In this document: positions 26,826-35,122 of the stretch, in pieces
How positions within the stretch are numbered: position 1 is the first letter of the stretch
How the letters are laid out: each line of letters starts with the position of its first letter
Translations under genes and position numbers: made by a program
Assembly: GCF_001556045.1 (NCBI RefSeq)
Contig: NZ_LSIC01000078.1
Coordinates: 99,400-163,399 of the forward strand
DNA length: 64,000 bases
Source: Bradyrhizobium sp. CCH5-F6
Lineage (GTDB): Bacteria > Pseudomonadota > Alphaproteobacteria > Rhizobiales > Xanthobacteraceae
Direction: 5' to 3'
The notes under the pieces: model-generated
Databases searched by the model: none
What the model was told of the DNA's origin: nothing
Seen by the model: only the letters and a program-made list of their open reading frames with translations

Positions 26826-28930
26826 ACCGCCTCGACCGCTCTCGGCGGCCGCTGCCGCCATTGCCACAGCGCCAGCGCCGCAGCGAGCACGAAGCCGGCG
26901 GTATCGCTGAACGGGAATTCGCCGAGCAGGCAGAACGCGGCGCCGAGCGCGACCAGGCGTTCGATCAGCGTCATTCGCGTGAACAGGAAGCCGATCGCGA
27001 CCATGCCGAACAGGCCGATCGCCACCAGCGCCTTCAAGCCCGCCAGCGCCACCGCGCCGTAGAAGCCGAGCTTGGCCGCCATGGGATCGCCAGCCTGGAG
27101 CATCAAGGCCGGCGAATAGACGAAGATGAAGGGGATGACATAGCCGGCGAGCGCGATGCGCATCGCCTCCCAGCCGATCTTGTCCGGATTCTCCTTGGCG
27201 ATCGGCGCCGCCGCGAGCGCGGCGAGCGCCACCGGCGGGGACAGGTCGGCCATGATGCCGTAGTAGAACGCGAACATGTGGCTTGCGATCAGGGGCACGC
27301 CGAGTTTCGCGAGCGCCGGCGCGGCGAGCGCGGCGGTGATGATGTAGGTCGGGATGGTCGGGATGCCGGTGCCGAGCAGGATCGACAGCAGCATGGTCAT
27401 GACCAGCGCCAGGAACAGGCTCTTCTCGCCGAGCCCGATCACCCAGCCGCCGAAGATGGTGCCGACGCCGGTCTGCGACATCATGCCGATGATGACGCCC
27501 ACGATGGCGCAGGCCATGCCGACGGTGATGGCGGATTTCGCGCTCTCGGCCAGCGCATCGCGGCAGGCGCGCAAGGCCGCAAAGCCGCCGCGGACGAAAG
27601 CCGTGATCACGATCAGGCCGACCACGACGCTTGCGACCGGCACGATCTGCAAGCCGTCGCGCGACAGCGCGGCGACCACGAGCGCGAGCCCGATCCAGAA
27701 GATGTAGCGAATCGCCGTCGCGGAGACGCCGGCCGTGATGGCGGTGCCAAGGATCAGCGTCACGGTCAGCGCAAGGCCCATGCTGCCGGCATAGAGCGGC
27801 GTGAAGCCCTCGAACAGCATGTAGACGAGGGCGGCGAGCGGCAGCACGAGATACCAGCGCGTCACCAGCGCCTTCCAGGCGCTCGGGATCTCCGAGCGCT
27901 TCATGCCGACGAGGCCGTGCTTGCCGGCTTCCAGATGCACCATCCAGAAGGCCGACGCGAAATACAGGATCGCAGGAATCGCCGCCGCCTTGACGATCTC
28001 CGAGTACTGAACGCCCAGCGTCTCGGCCATGATGAAGGCAACCGCGCCCATCACCGGCGGCATGATCTGGCCGCCCATCGACGCCGTCGCCTCCACGCCC
28101 GCCGCGAACGCGCGGCGGTAGCCGAACCTGATCATCAGCGGAATCGTGAACTGGCCGACGGTGACGACGTTGGCGACGCCCGAGCCTGAAATCGTGCCCA
28201 TCATGCCCGAGGCGAACACCGCGACCTTGGCAGGTCCGCCACGCGTGCGGCCGAACAGGCCGAGCGAGACGTCGGTGAAGAGCTGGATCATGCCGGCGCG
28301 CTCCAGGAACGAGCCGAACAGGATGAACAGGAAGATGTAGGTCGCCGAGACGTAGATCGGCACGCCGTAGAAGCCTTCGGTCCCGAACGACAGATGCGTG
28401 ATGATCTGGTCGAAATCATAGCCGCGATGGTTGAGCGGCGACGGCAGGTACTGCCCGAAGAACCAGTAGAGGAGGCACGCGCCGCACATCAGCGGCAGCG
28501 CCGCGCCCATCAGGCGCCGCGTGCCCTCGAAGATCAGCACCGCGAGCAACGTGCCGACCACGAGGTCGAGCCGGGTCGGATCGCCGTCGCGGGCGATCAG
28601 GTCAGCGTAGAAAATCCATTGGTAAAGGCCGCAGAAAAAGCCGGCAGCGCCGATCGCCCAGCCGAGCGCGCGGCCGGCATTGCTCCTGGCGGTGAAGTTC
28701 GCGATCAGGCCGAAGGTGAGCAGAACGAGGAAGCCGACATGGACGCCGCGCACCACTTGGCTCGGCAGATAGTTGAAGGCGGCGACATAGAGCTGGAAGG
28801 TCGCAAAGGAGATTCCGATCCAGTAGGCGAGCAGTCCCCACCAGCCCGGGCCGAAGCCTTCCGGAAACCCGTGCTCGAAATTGTCGAACTCGACCTTGAT
28901 GGGGGCCTGGGTGGCCTCTGCCTGCGACAT
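26822..28930 (-). CDS. TRAP transporter permease, fused 4TM/12TM (TAXI type)
   Basis: The 702-residue inner-membrane protein joins the small (DctQ-like) and large (DctM-like) TRAP subunits in one chain. Visible large-subunit segments include FASGMMGTISGSGVANVVTVG, VEATASMGGQIMPPVMGAVAFIMAE and LGTGIPTIPTYIITAALAAP, all standard for TRAP 4TM/12TM fusions. Together with the TAXI binding protein just upstream it forms a sodium- or proton-driven importer of dicarboxylate-like or other organic acids. GGGGAAAT before the ATG at 28930 supports the start. Operon order is binding protein, permease, DUF1850. Confidence 0.93.
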   Translation of the reverse strand: MSQAEATQAPIKVEFDNFEHGFPEGFGPGWWGLLAYWIGISFATFQLYVAAFNYLPSQVVRGVHVGFLVLLTFGLIANFTARSNAGRALGWAIGAAGFFCGLYQWIFYADLIARDGDPTRLDLVVGTLLAVLIFEGTRRLMGAALPLMCGACLLYWFFGQYLPSPLNHRGYDFDQIITHLSFGTEGFYGVPIYVSATYIFLFILFGSFLERAGMIQLFTDVSLGLFGRTRGGPAKVAVFASGMMGTISGSGVANVVTVGQFTIPLMIRFGYRRAFAAGVEATASMGGQIMPPVMGAVAFIMAETLGVQYSEIVKAAAIPAILYFASAFWMVHLEAGKHGLVGMKRSEIPSAWKALVTRWYLVLPLAALVYMLFEGFTPLYAGSMGLALTVTLILGTAITAGVSATAIRYIFWIGLALVVAALSRDGLQIVPVASVVVGLIVITAFVRGGFAALRACRDALAESAKSAITVGMACAIVGVIIGMMSQTGVGTIFGGWVIGLGEKSLFLALVMTMLLSILLGTGIPTIPTYIITAALAAPALAKLGVPLIASHMFAFYYGIMADLSPPVALAALAAAPIAKENPDKIGWEAMRIALAGYVIPFIFVYSPALMLQAGDPMAAKLGFYGAVALAGLKALVAIGLFGMVAIGFLFTRMTLIERLVALGAAFCLLGEFPFSDTAGFVLAAALALWQWRQRPPRAVEAV

Positions 28931-28958
28931 CGATATTTCCCCGTGCCCTGAAATCGTC

Positions 28959-29063
28959 ATGCCCGGGCAGAAGCGCGTCTTCGCGCAGACGACCCGGGCA
29001 TTTGCGTGTTCTCCGTCGTTTCGGGGCGATGCGAAGCATCGAGCCCGGAATGTCAGCGGAGAA
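28959..29063. repeat. palindromic elements between TAXI and TRAP genes
   Basis: ATGCCCGGGC...CCCGGGCAT (about 28959-29002) forms one hairpin. TTCTCCG...CGGAGAA with an inner GATGCGAAGCATC (about 29008-29063) forms another. Both fill the gap inside the transporter operon and could lower permease expression relative to binding protein. Confidence 0.7.
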
Positions 29064-30011
29064 TTACTTGATCAGTCCCTTTTCCTTGTAATAGCGGATC
29101 GCGCCGGGATGCAGCGGAACCGGGCTGCCATTGGCCGCGGTCTCGAGCTTGATCTCCTTGCCGGCCGCATGCGCGTTGACGAGCTCGGGGAGCGACTCAT
29201 AGACCAGCTTGGTCATCTGATAGGCGAGGTCGTCCGACACGGCGGAGCTCGTGACGAGATAGTTGATCACGGCCGCGGTGGGCACGTCCTTGTCCTGACC
29301 GGTATAGGTGTTGGCCGGAATGATCGCGGAGACGAAGGGCGGCCCGATCTTGTCCACGGTCTCCTTGGGAACCGACACCACGGTGATCGGGCTCGAGGTC
29401 GAGAGATCCTTCAGCGAGGCGACGCCGAGCCCGGCCGATTGCAGCGTGGCGTTGAGCTGCCGGTTCTTCATGAGGTCGACGGATTCGGCGAAGGGCAGAT
29501 ATTCGACCTTGCCGAGATCCTTGTAGCTCATGCCGGCGGCGGCGAGGATCGCACGCGAGTTCAGTTCGGTCCCCGATTTCGGCGCCCCGACCGACAGGCT
29601 CTTGCCCTTGAGGTCGGCGAGCGTCTTGATGCCGCTGTCCGCGGTCGCGACGATCTGGATGTAGTTCGGATAGATCGCGCCGATGGTCCGGAGCTTGTCG
29701 AGCTTGGTCTTGAAGCCGGCCTCCTCTTCGCCCTCCCAGGCGGCTTTCAGCGAATCGCCCAGCGTGAACGCCAGTTCGCCGCGCCCCTGCTGCAGCAGGA
29801 TGAGATTCTCGACCGAGGCCTTGGTGGCCTGCACCTGAGTCTTCACGTTCGGAATCTTGTCGCCGTAGATCTTTCCGATCGCGACCCCGAGCGGATAGTA
29901 CACGCCGGAGGTGCCGCCGGTCAGCACGTTGATGAAGGATTGCGCCTGTGCGCAAGGCGCCGACGCCGCCAGAGCAAGAGCCGCGGCCACGCCGAATATC
30001 GTCCGTTTCAT
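29064..30011 (-). CDS. TAXI family TRAP substrate-binding protein
   Basis: The 315-residue periplasmic protein has a signal peptide (MKRTIFGVAAALALAASAPCAQA) and the TAXI family layout: INVLTGGTSGVYYPLGVAIG at the mature N-terminus, ATKASVENLILLQQGRGELAFTLGD near 60, and LKGKSLSVGAPKSGTE near 130. TAXI proteins bind small organic anions such as glutamate-like or dicarboxylic acids and pass them to a fused TRAP permease, here the next gene. The ATG at 30011 opens the signal peptide; upstream in-frame codons are not conserved-looking. Confidence 0.92.
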   Translation of the reverse strand: MKRTIFGVAAALALAASAPCAQAQSFINVLTGGTSGVYYPLGVAIGKIYGDKIPNVKTQVQATKASVENLILLQQGRGELAFTLGDSLKAAWEGEEEAGFKTKLDKLRTIGAIYPNYIQIVATADSGIKTLADLKGKSLSVGAPKSGTELNSRAILAAAGMSYKDLGKVEYLPFAESVDLMKNRQLNATLQSAGLGVASLKDLSTSSPITVVSVPKETVDKIGPPFVSAIIPANTYTGQDKDVPTAAVINYLVTSSAVSDDLAYQMTKLVYESLPELVNAHAAGKEIKLETAANGSPVPLHPGAIRYYKEKGLIK

Positions 30012-30343
30012 GGTTGTTGTTCTCCCCAAACCGGCCGCGAAATTGGCCGGATGAGGGGTGCGGGTCAACCCATCCAAAAGACAAAACAGGACTGCGGCGA
30101 ACGACCGATCCGGCTCGATCTTGGGAACCGGCGGGTGCGGCGAGGTGGCGCAGCGCGAGGTTCAATCGCACGCGCCGCGGGCTCCGTCACCTCTCCCGCT
30201 CGCTCGCGGGAGAGGTCGCGCCGAAGGCGCGGGTGAGGGCTTTCTCCTCTAGGGGATTGTCCCGATGCCGAGACACCCTCTCCCCGACCCTCCCCCGCAG
30301 GCGGGGGAGGGAGTGCACCGCCCGTGGGCGATCGAGCGCGTCC
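30012..30343. other. gene-free interval of about 330 bp with repeats
   Basis: No coding region is apparent. The interval presumably contains the TAXI operon promoter near its left side. The right two thirds are the repeat block listed separately. Confidence 0.6.
30187..30315. repeat. intergenic hairpin repeats
   Basis: CACCTCTCCCGC...GCGGGAGAGGT (about 30188-30216) and CCTCCCCCGC-AG-GCGGGGGAGG (about 30289-30310) are two strong hairpins of the CTCTCCCCG...GGGGAGAG class that is dispersed through Bradyrhizobium intergenic DNA. They separate two minus-strand genes. Confidence 0.75.
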
Positions 30344-30832
30344 TCACTGGAACGTCATGTCCAGGCACTTCGAGATGTCGGAGCCGAGGCCGGAGGAGAT
30401 GGTGATGCAGCCGCGGATCTTCTGCGCGCCGACGTCGGCGGCCCAGACCGAATAGCCGCCGGGACCGAAGAACGAATTGGTGTTCGGCGGCTCGGTCTCG
30501 GTCGCGTCGAAATCATATTTGCCGTCCGTCTCGAAGATCCGCGGCTTCTTGGTGCAGCCGCCGTCGGTCTGGACGTTGATGACCTCCTTGTTGTCGCGGG
30601 TCAGCGCCAGCGAAACCTGGCAGCGGAAATATTCCGAGGTCTTGGTGTTGAAGAGATAGGTATAGGACTTGCAGGTCGCCGTGTTCAGCTTGCCCGGGGC
30701 GAGGCCGCGGCTGCACGAAATGCGCTGGTTGTGGCTGAGTTGGTAATCATCGGCCCGGGCGGCCGGGGCCAGCGCCGTCAACGACAATGCAGCAGCCCAA
30801 CAAAGCTTGATCACATGGCGCATCCGAATCAT
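30344..30832 (-). CDS. secreted hypothetical protein, Cys-containing
   Basis: A 162-residue protein with signal peptide (HVIKLCWAAALSLTALAPAARA) and a mature domain with six cysteines (in RISCSRG, TATCKSY, YFRCQVS, DGGCTKK, IRGCITI, SKCLDM), probably disulfide-bonded in the periplasm. I do not recognise the family. Two starts three codons apart are possible (MIRMRHV); the first is listed. It appears monocistronic and is divergent from the next small secreted protein. Confidence 0.7.
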   Translation of the reverse strand: MIRMRHVIKLCWAAALSLTALAPAARADDYQLSHNQRISCSRGLAPGKLNTATCKSYTYLFNTKTSEYFRCQVSLALTRDNKEVINVQTDGGCTKKPRIFETDGKYDFDATETEPPNTNSFFGPGGYSVWAADVGAQKIRGCITISSGLGSDISKCLDMTFQ

Positions 30833-31018
30833 CCCTACCAGTAATTTTGTCGAGTTGCGTTCTAGACGGAAAGCGGAACATAGTCGCGAGGGGACGAAGG
30901 GAAAATCACAAGCTGCTGGGCAAGACGTGATGCGCGCTGCGGCGCTTTCGCGAGTTGACCCGGACACATTGTTCGTGATTTGTTCAAGTTCGGAATGTCC
31001 CGACCGTGGGAGGATGGG

Positions 31019-31324
31019 ATGACGGCATTTTCAATCAAGACATTTGCAATCGCAGCCGTGCTCGGCGCGTGCGCAGGGCCCGCATTGGCGCAAACCGGAG
31101 CGACGCCCTGGGAGCTCAAGCCCGACATGGGCTATGCCTATGACAGGGACGGCAAGACCTTTTCCTACAAGATGGGCACCAGCAATGCCGGCGAACTCCT
31201 GAAGGGCGCCAAGAAGGTGCCGAAGGGCACGCTGTTCTTCATCGGGCAGAACGGCCAGCTCTACATGCGGAGCGGCCCCTATCTGGAGGGCGACGGCAAG
31301 TTCAAGTTCGGGCCGGATCAGTAA
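31019..31324 (+). CDS. small secreted hypothetical protein
   Basis: A 101-residue protein beginning MTAFSIKTFAIAAVLGACAG with a signal peptide ending at ALAQ, then a mature domain of about 75 residues rich in Lys, Gly and aromatic residues (MGYAYDRDGKTFSYKMG, GTLFFIGQNGQLYM). The GGGAGGATGGG ribosome-binding site before the ATG is strong and rules out the more upstream start. No family recognised. Confidence 0.72.
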   Translation: MTAFSIKTFAIAAVLGACAGPALAQTGATPWELKPDMGYAYDRDGKTFSYKMGTSNAGELLKGAKKVPKGTLFFIGQNGQLYMRSGPYLEGDGKFKFGPDQ

Positions 31325-31439
31325 CGGCTTGAGCACGCGGCCGACCGCGCTGCCTCGCACGCGGTGACAGCGTCCGCGAAGGCGGACTATCCAGCATCCC
31401 GGAGGCCGTTGCGACTGAAGGGTACGGCGGGGAGAAGGG

Positions 31440-32630
31440 TTAAAATGCCCCCGCGAGCTCCCGCGCGCCGGCTTTGCTGCTGTTCACATCCATCCGCTCG
31501 TCGGTCACGGCGAGCAGCTTGGCCACCGTATTATGGCGGATCGCGACCGGGTTGCGCTCATAGCCGCCGCGCTGGAAGAAATTCGAGGTCGGCACCCGCT
31601 CGCGCATTGCCTGCGGCATCGTCACCATGTCGAGACCGGTGCCGTCGCCGGTAAGGTTCATCATCTCGAGCTCGGCCGCGGAAAGCGGTCGGGTGTGGCC
31701 CTTGGCGCGTGCGAACAGCACGGAGGTCAGCAGCTTGTGGGTCTGCAGCATCGGGCCGATGTCGATGTCGAGCACCATCGCATGCATGGCCCAGCCCTGC
31801 GGGGTGTTGCCGATCTTCTCGTGCTCCGACCAGGTGTCGGGCACCGACTTCGCATGCGCCACCATTTTCTTCAGGACCGCGAGCTTGTGCTCGAGCGCAT
31901 GCCGCGCCGGCCCTGATGTCCGCGCCACCTTCTCCGAAAGCGCGCGGATCAGTTCATGGCCCTGCTCGGCCAGCAGTTCGACGCTGTTGGTGGTCAGGAG
32001 TTGATTGTAACCCATCGCGGTCGAGATCGCGCGCTTGCCGCCGTGCTCGATGCCCGCCTGCACGTCGTAACTTCCGGTGCCGCCGGTCTCGAACGAATAG
32101 ACCCGCACCGCCTGCTCGCGTGTCAAGCCGTTGGCCAACGCGTAGCGCGCATAGGCGCGCTTGAACTCGAGTTCGCTGGTCGGGCGCTGCGGCGTGAACT
32201 GGTAGAGCTCCTGCGCCGCGCGCAGGAAATCGGCGACCACCGGAATGGGCTTTCGGGGCGGCCGCTCCGGCGTTTCCTCCGGCTCCGGGTTCACCGGGCG
32301 CTTCGGCCCGCTATAGAGCGGCGGTATCTGCTGACCGCTGCGCCGCTTGGCGTTGCGGGCTTTCCGCTTCTCGGAGATCTGGCTCCAATAGGCGCCGGCC
32401 TCGGCGTCGAAGGCAGCGCGCGCGGCCTGATATTCCGCGAGCTTGCGGCGATATTCGAGCACGGCGGGCGAGGCCCCGCCTTGCGCGAAAAACTGCGAGA
32501 GCAGCTGGGCGTTGACATTGCGAACGGCCGGCGGCAGCGCGTCGGCCTCGGAGCCGCGCGCAGCAGCGGGTGAGATCAGGACCAGCGCGAATGGAACCAG
32601 CGCCAGCTTGTTTCGAATCGATTGATGCAT
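31440..32630 (-). CDS. secreted protein with possible lysozyme-like domain
   Basis: The 396-residue protein has a signal peptide (KLALVPFALVLISPAAARG), a charged coiled region (about 50-130, with Arg/Lys/Pro-rich spacer RRSGQQIPP and PEPEETPERPPRKP), then a helical domain with YSFETGGTGSYDVQAGIE near residue 180 and AISTAMGYNQLL soon after. The pairing of a Glu in an F-E-T-G-G context with a later G-Y-x-Q is reminiscent of transglycosylase-like folds, in which Glu is catalytic, but this is a weak inference. Export to the periplasm is clear. It stands alone between intergenic repeats. Confidence 0.7.
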   Translation of the reverse strand: MHQSIRNKLALVPFALVLISPAAARGSEADALPPAVRNVNAQLLSQFFAQGGASPAVLEYRRKLAEYQAARAAFDAEAGAYWSQISEKRKARNAKRRSGQQIPPLYSGPKRPVNPEPEETPERPPRKPIPVVADFLRAAQELYQFTPQRPTSELEFKRAYARYALANGLTREQAVRVYSFETGGTGSYDVQAGIEHGGKRAISTAMGYNQLLTTNSVELLAEQGHELIRALSEKVARTSGPARHALEHKLAVLKKMVAHAKSVPDTWSEHEKIGNTPQGWAMHAMVLDIDIGPMLQTHKLLTSVLFARAKGHTRPLSAAELEMMNLTGDGTGLDMVTMPQAMRERVPTSNFFQRGGYERNPVAIRHNTVAKLLAVTDERMDVNSSKAGARELAGAF

Positions 32631-32686
32631 GCTGCCCTCTTAGCAGGCACCCGGTAACCGTCACGTTAACGCGCCGTTTACCATGG

Positions 32687-33310
32687 TCACTTCCAGGCAA
32701 ACACCGGCTGTTCCAAATCGGTGACGCGGGTATGCCGCCCCGCCAACACTTCGCGGAACTGGTAGATCAGCGCCGCCGTCGGTGCGTGGATCAGGCTCAT
32801 TTGATGATGGAAGCGGACCACGCGGCGGCTGCTTTCGGGGATCGCGACGAAATCGAAAGCGTCCTCGCGCTCGATCGTGGCGAGCGCGATGCGATGCACG
32901 GAAGCAACCTCGTCCGGGTTCGGCCTGACCGCGGCGCTATCGGAGGCCCAGACCACGACCGGCGTGATCAGATAACCGGAGCGCGTCGGATAATCGTCGA
33001 GCGTGCCGAGCACATCCGCATTCGTGAGGCGAAGGCCGAGCTCCTCGTCGAGCTCACGCAGCGCCGCTTCGACCGGCGTCTCGCCGGGATCGCAGCGGCC
33101 GCCGGGCAGCGCCCATTGACCGCGATGGGCGCGCAGATGCGACGCACGCAACGTGAGCAGCAGCGCAGTGTCGTCGCCCTCGCTCGCGGTCAGCGCGACC
33201 GCGACCGCGGCGCGCTTCAGCGTCGCTTGCGTATCATCCTCCCGCAGACGGATGAAGGCTGCGCAGGCATCAGCGATATTCCGCCGCGTGGCATCGTCGA
33301 ACGGTCTCAT
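32687..33310 (-). CDS. Nudix hydrolase (CoA-diphosphatase-like)
   Basis: The 207-residue protein contains a complete Nudix box at about residues 71-93: GRCDPGETPVEAALRELDEE followed by LGL, matching Gx5Ex7REUxEExGU. The preceding LRAHRGQWALPGG segment and the length of about 200 residues resemble the NudL/CoA pyrophosphatase branch, which hydrolyses CoA or related nucleotide diphosphates. Specificity is inferred only. It is divergent from the hot-dog thioesterase gene, with the two starts about 70 bp apart. Confidence 0.88.
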   Translation of the reverse strand: MRPFDDATRRNIADACAAFIRLREDDTQATLKRAAVAVALTASEGDDTALLLTLRASHLRAHRGQWALPGGRCDPGETPVEAALRELDEELGLRLTNADVLGTLDDYPTRSGYLITPVVVWASDSAAVRPNPDEVASVHRIALATIEREDAFDFVAIPESSRRVVRFHHQMSLIHAPTAALIYQFREVLAGRHTRVTDLEQPVFAWK

Positions 33311-33381
33311 GATGCTTGACTACACCACGTCCGGCCCCGATGAAATGCGCTCGCAAGGCCCACGCAGGAACGGACGACGAC

Positions 33382-33804
33382 ATGACCAAGGCCGCCGCAA
33401 GGCTCAAATCAGACGGCTGGACCATCCTGGAGACCACGGGCTTCCTCCACCTCGTCGGTCCCTTGTGGGAGCGCAAGATCGACGGCCATTACGAATTCGC
33501 ACTCGCCACCGAGGACAAGCACCACAATCGCCGTGGCATGGTCCAGGGCGGCGTCATGATGACCTTCGCCGACCGCACCTGCGGCATGACGGCCCGCTAT
33601 GTCTCCGGCAAGGAATATCTGGCGACGGTGCAGCTCGACACCCACTTCGTCGAGGCCGGCCAGATCGGCGACATCCTGATCTCGCGCCCGCGCGTGGTGC
33701 GCTCGACACGCAGCCTGATTTTCATGAGCACCGAAGTCAGCGTGGACGATCGTTGCGTCGTGATGGCGAATGGCGTGTTCAAGATCTTGAAGGGACCGGC
33801 GTAG
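33382..33804 (+). CDS. PaaI-like hot-dog thioesterase
   Basis: The 140-residue protein has the hot-dog layout of PaaI/ACOT13-type thioesterases: a strand-helix opening, HHNRRGMVQGGVMMTFADRTCG (family pattern HxNxxGxxHGGxxxxxxD, here with Gln in place of the second His and Asp in place), then ATVQLDTHFVEAGQIGD. It hydrolyses acyl- or aryl-CoA thioesters in the cytoplasm. ATG at 33382 follows AGGAACGGAC; an upstream in-frame ATG at 33316 or 33340 would add residues absent from the fold. Confidence 0.83.
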   Translation: MTKAAARLKSDGWTILETTGFLHLVGPLWERKIDGHYEFALATEDKHHNRRGMVQGGVMMTFADRTCGMTARYVSGKEYLATVQLDTHFVEAGQIGDILISRPRVVRSTRSLIFMSTEVSVDDRCVVMANGVFKILKGPA

Positions 33805-33847
33805 GCGAAGCGGCCAGGCTGCCACCGCCGCGCATCACCGGCTCCGC

Positions 33848-33898
33848 TTTGATTCCCCGCGAACGCAGCTCTGGATTGCTTCGCCGCGCTCGCAATGA
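33848..33898. repeat. degenerate intergenic repeat
   Basis: GATTCCCCGCGAACGCAGC...TCGCAATGACGG resembles one arm of the TCATTCCCCGCGAAAGCGG family at 18109. It lies between the thioesterase and the aldo/keto reductase genes and lacks a matching partner arm. Confidence 0.5.
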
Positions 33899-33948
33899 CG
33901 GAACCGGATGACTATGCTGCGCCCCATCGCAGCGTTGAGGACCCGCCC

Positions 33949-34965
33949 ATGCAATATCGCCAACTCGGCCGCAGCGGCCTGAAGGTATCGCCGATCTGCC
34001 TGGGCACCATGATGTTCGGTGGGCCGACCGATGAAGCCGCTTCGAAGCGGATCATCGACAAGGCACACGGCGCCGGCATCAACTTCATCGATACCGCCGA
34101 TGCCTACTCGAAAGGCGCATCCGAAGAGGTGGTCGGACGCGCCATTGCCGGCAACCGCCAGGCCTGGGTGCTCGCGACGAAGCTCGCCAACCCAATGGGT
34201 AACGACCCGAACCGTGGCGGCCTGTCACGACGCTGGGTCTTGCAGGCCGCCGACGAAAGCCTGACGCGGCTCGGCACCGATCACATCGACATCTACTACC
34301 TGCACAAGGAAGACCACGCGACACCGCTGGAGGAGACGGTGCGCGCGATGGGCGACCTGATCCGCGCAGGCAAGGTGCGCTATTTCGGCGTCTCGAACTA
34401 CCGCGCCTGGCGCGTCGCCGAGATCTGCAACATCTGCGACCGGCTCGGCATCGACCGGCCGGCGGTGAGCCAGCCCTATTACAATGCCATGAACCGCATG
34501 CCGGAGGTCGAGCACTTCCCGGCCTGTTCCTATTACGGTCTCGGCATCGTGCCCTATAGCCCCTTGGCGCGCGGCGTGCTCACCGGCAAGTACCAGCCAG
34601 ATGCAGCCCCCGACAAGGAGACGCGCGCGGGCCGCAACGACACCCGCATGATGCAAACCGAATGGCGGCCGGAATCGCTTCGCCTCGCGCAGGAGATCAA
34701 GACGCACGCCCAGAAGAAGGGCATCACCGCCGGCCAGTTCGCGGTCGCCTGGGTGCTGAACTCCGCCTTCGTCTCGTCGGTGATCGCCGGTCCCCGCACC
34801 GAGGAGCAATGGGACGGCTACATCGGCGCGCTCGACTATCGTTTCACCGCGGACGACGAGGCGCTGGTCGACCGGCTGGTGACTCCAGGCCATCCCTCGA
34901 CGCCCGGCTACAACGATCCGGCCTATCCGATCGAAGGCCGCCGCGCGCGGACGATCGTCTTCTAG
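33949..34965 (+). CDS. aldo/keto reductase
   Basis: The 338-residue TIM-barrel oxidoreductase has the AKR catalytic tetrad: D48 (FIDTADAYSKG), Y53, K78 (LATKLANP) and H119 (YYLHKED). The LGRSGLKVSPICLGTMMFGG opening and the VIAGPRTEEQWDGYIGAL C-terminal NADP-binding region are typical of the AKR11/YajO-like group, reducing aldehydes or sugar-derived carbonyls with NADPH. Start at MQYRQLGRSG; an upstream in-frame ATG at 33895 falls in a repeat and is unlikely. Stand-alone. Confidence 0.92.
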   Translation: MQYRQLGRSGLKVSPICLGTMMFGGPTDEAASKRIIDKAHGAGINFIDTADAYSKGASEEVVGRAIAGNRQAWVLATKLANPMGNDPNRGGLSRRWVLQAADESLTRLGTDHIDIYYLHKEDHATPLEETVRAMGDLIRAGKVRYFGVSNYRAWRVAEICNICDRLGIDRPAVSQPYYNAMNRMPEVEHFPACSYYGLGIVPYSPLARGVLTGKYQPDAAPDKETRAGRNDTRMMQTEWRPESLRLAQEIKTHAQKKGITAGQFAVAWVLNSAFVSSVIAGPRTEEQWDGYIGALDYRFTADDEALVDRLVTPGHPSTPGYNDPAYPIEGRRARTIVF

Positions 34966-35122
34966 AGTCGCGAGTCCGATGACAAGCAAAATGGTGCAGC
35001 CAATGCCGACCTTGCATTGCATATGGCGCGCCCAATGATGCGCGTCACCACTCCTTGACAACTTGAACAATTACTCGCGATGGTTGCGCGGAGATTAGTA
35101 CCATTTCATCCAGGTCAACTAC

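Noticed and set aside
26801..28189. A 462-codon frame opposite the TRAP permease
   Set aside because: Low-complexity Arg/Asp/His sequence, the complement of hydrophobic codons in the permease.
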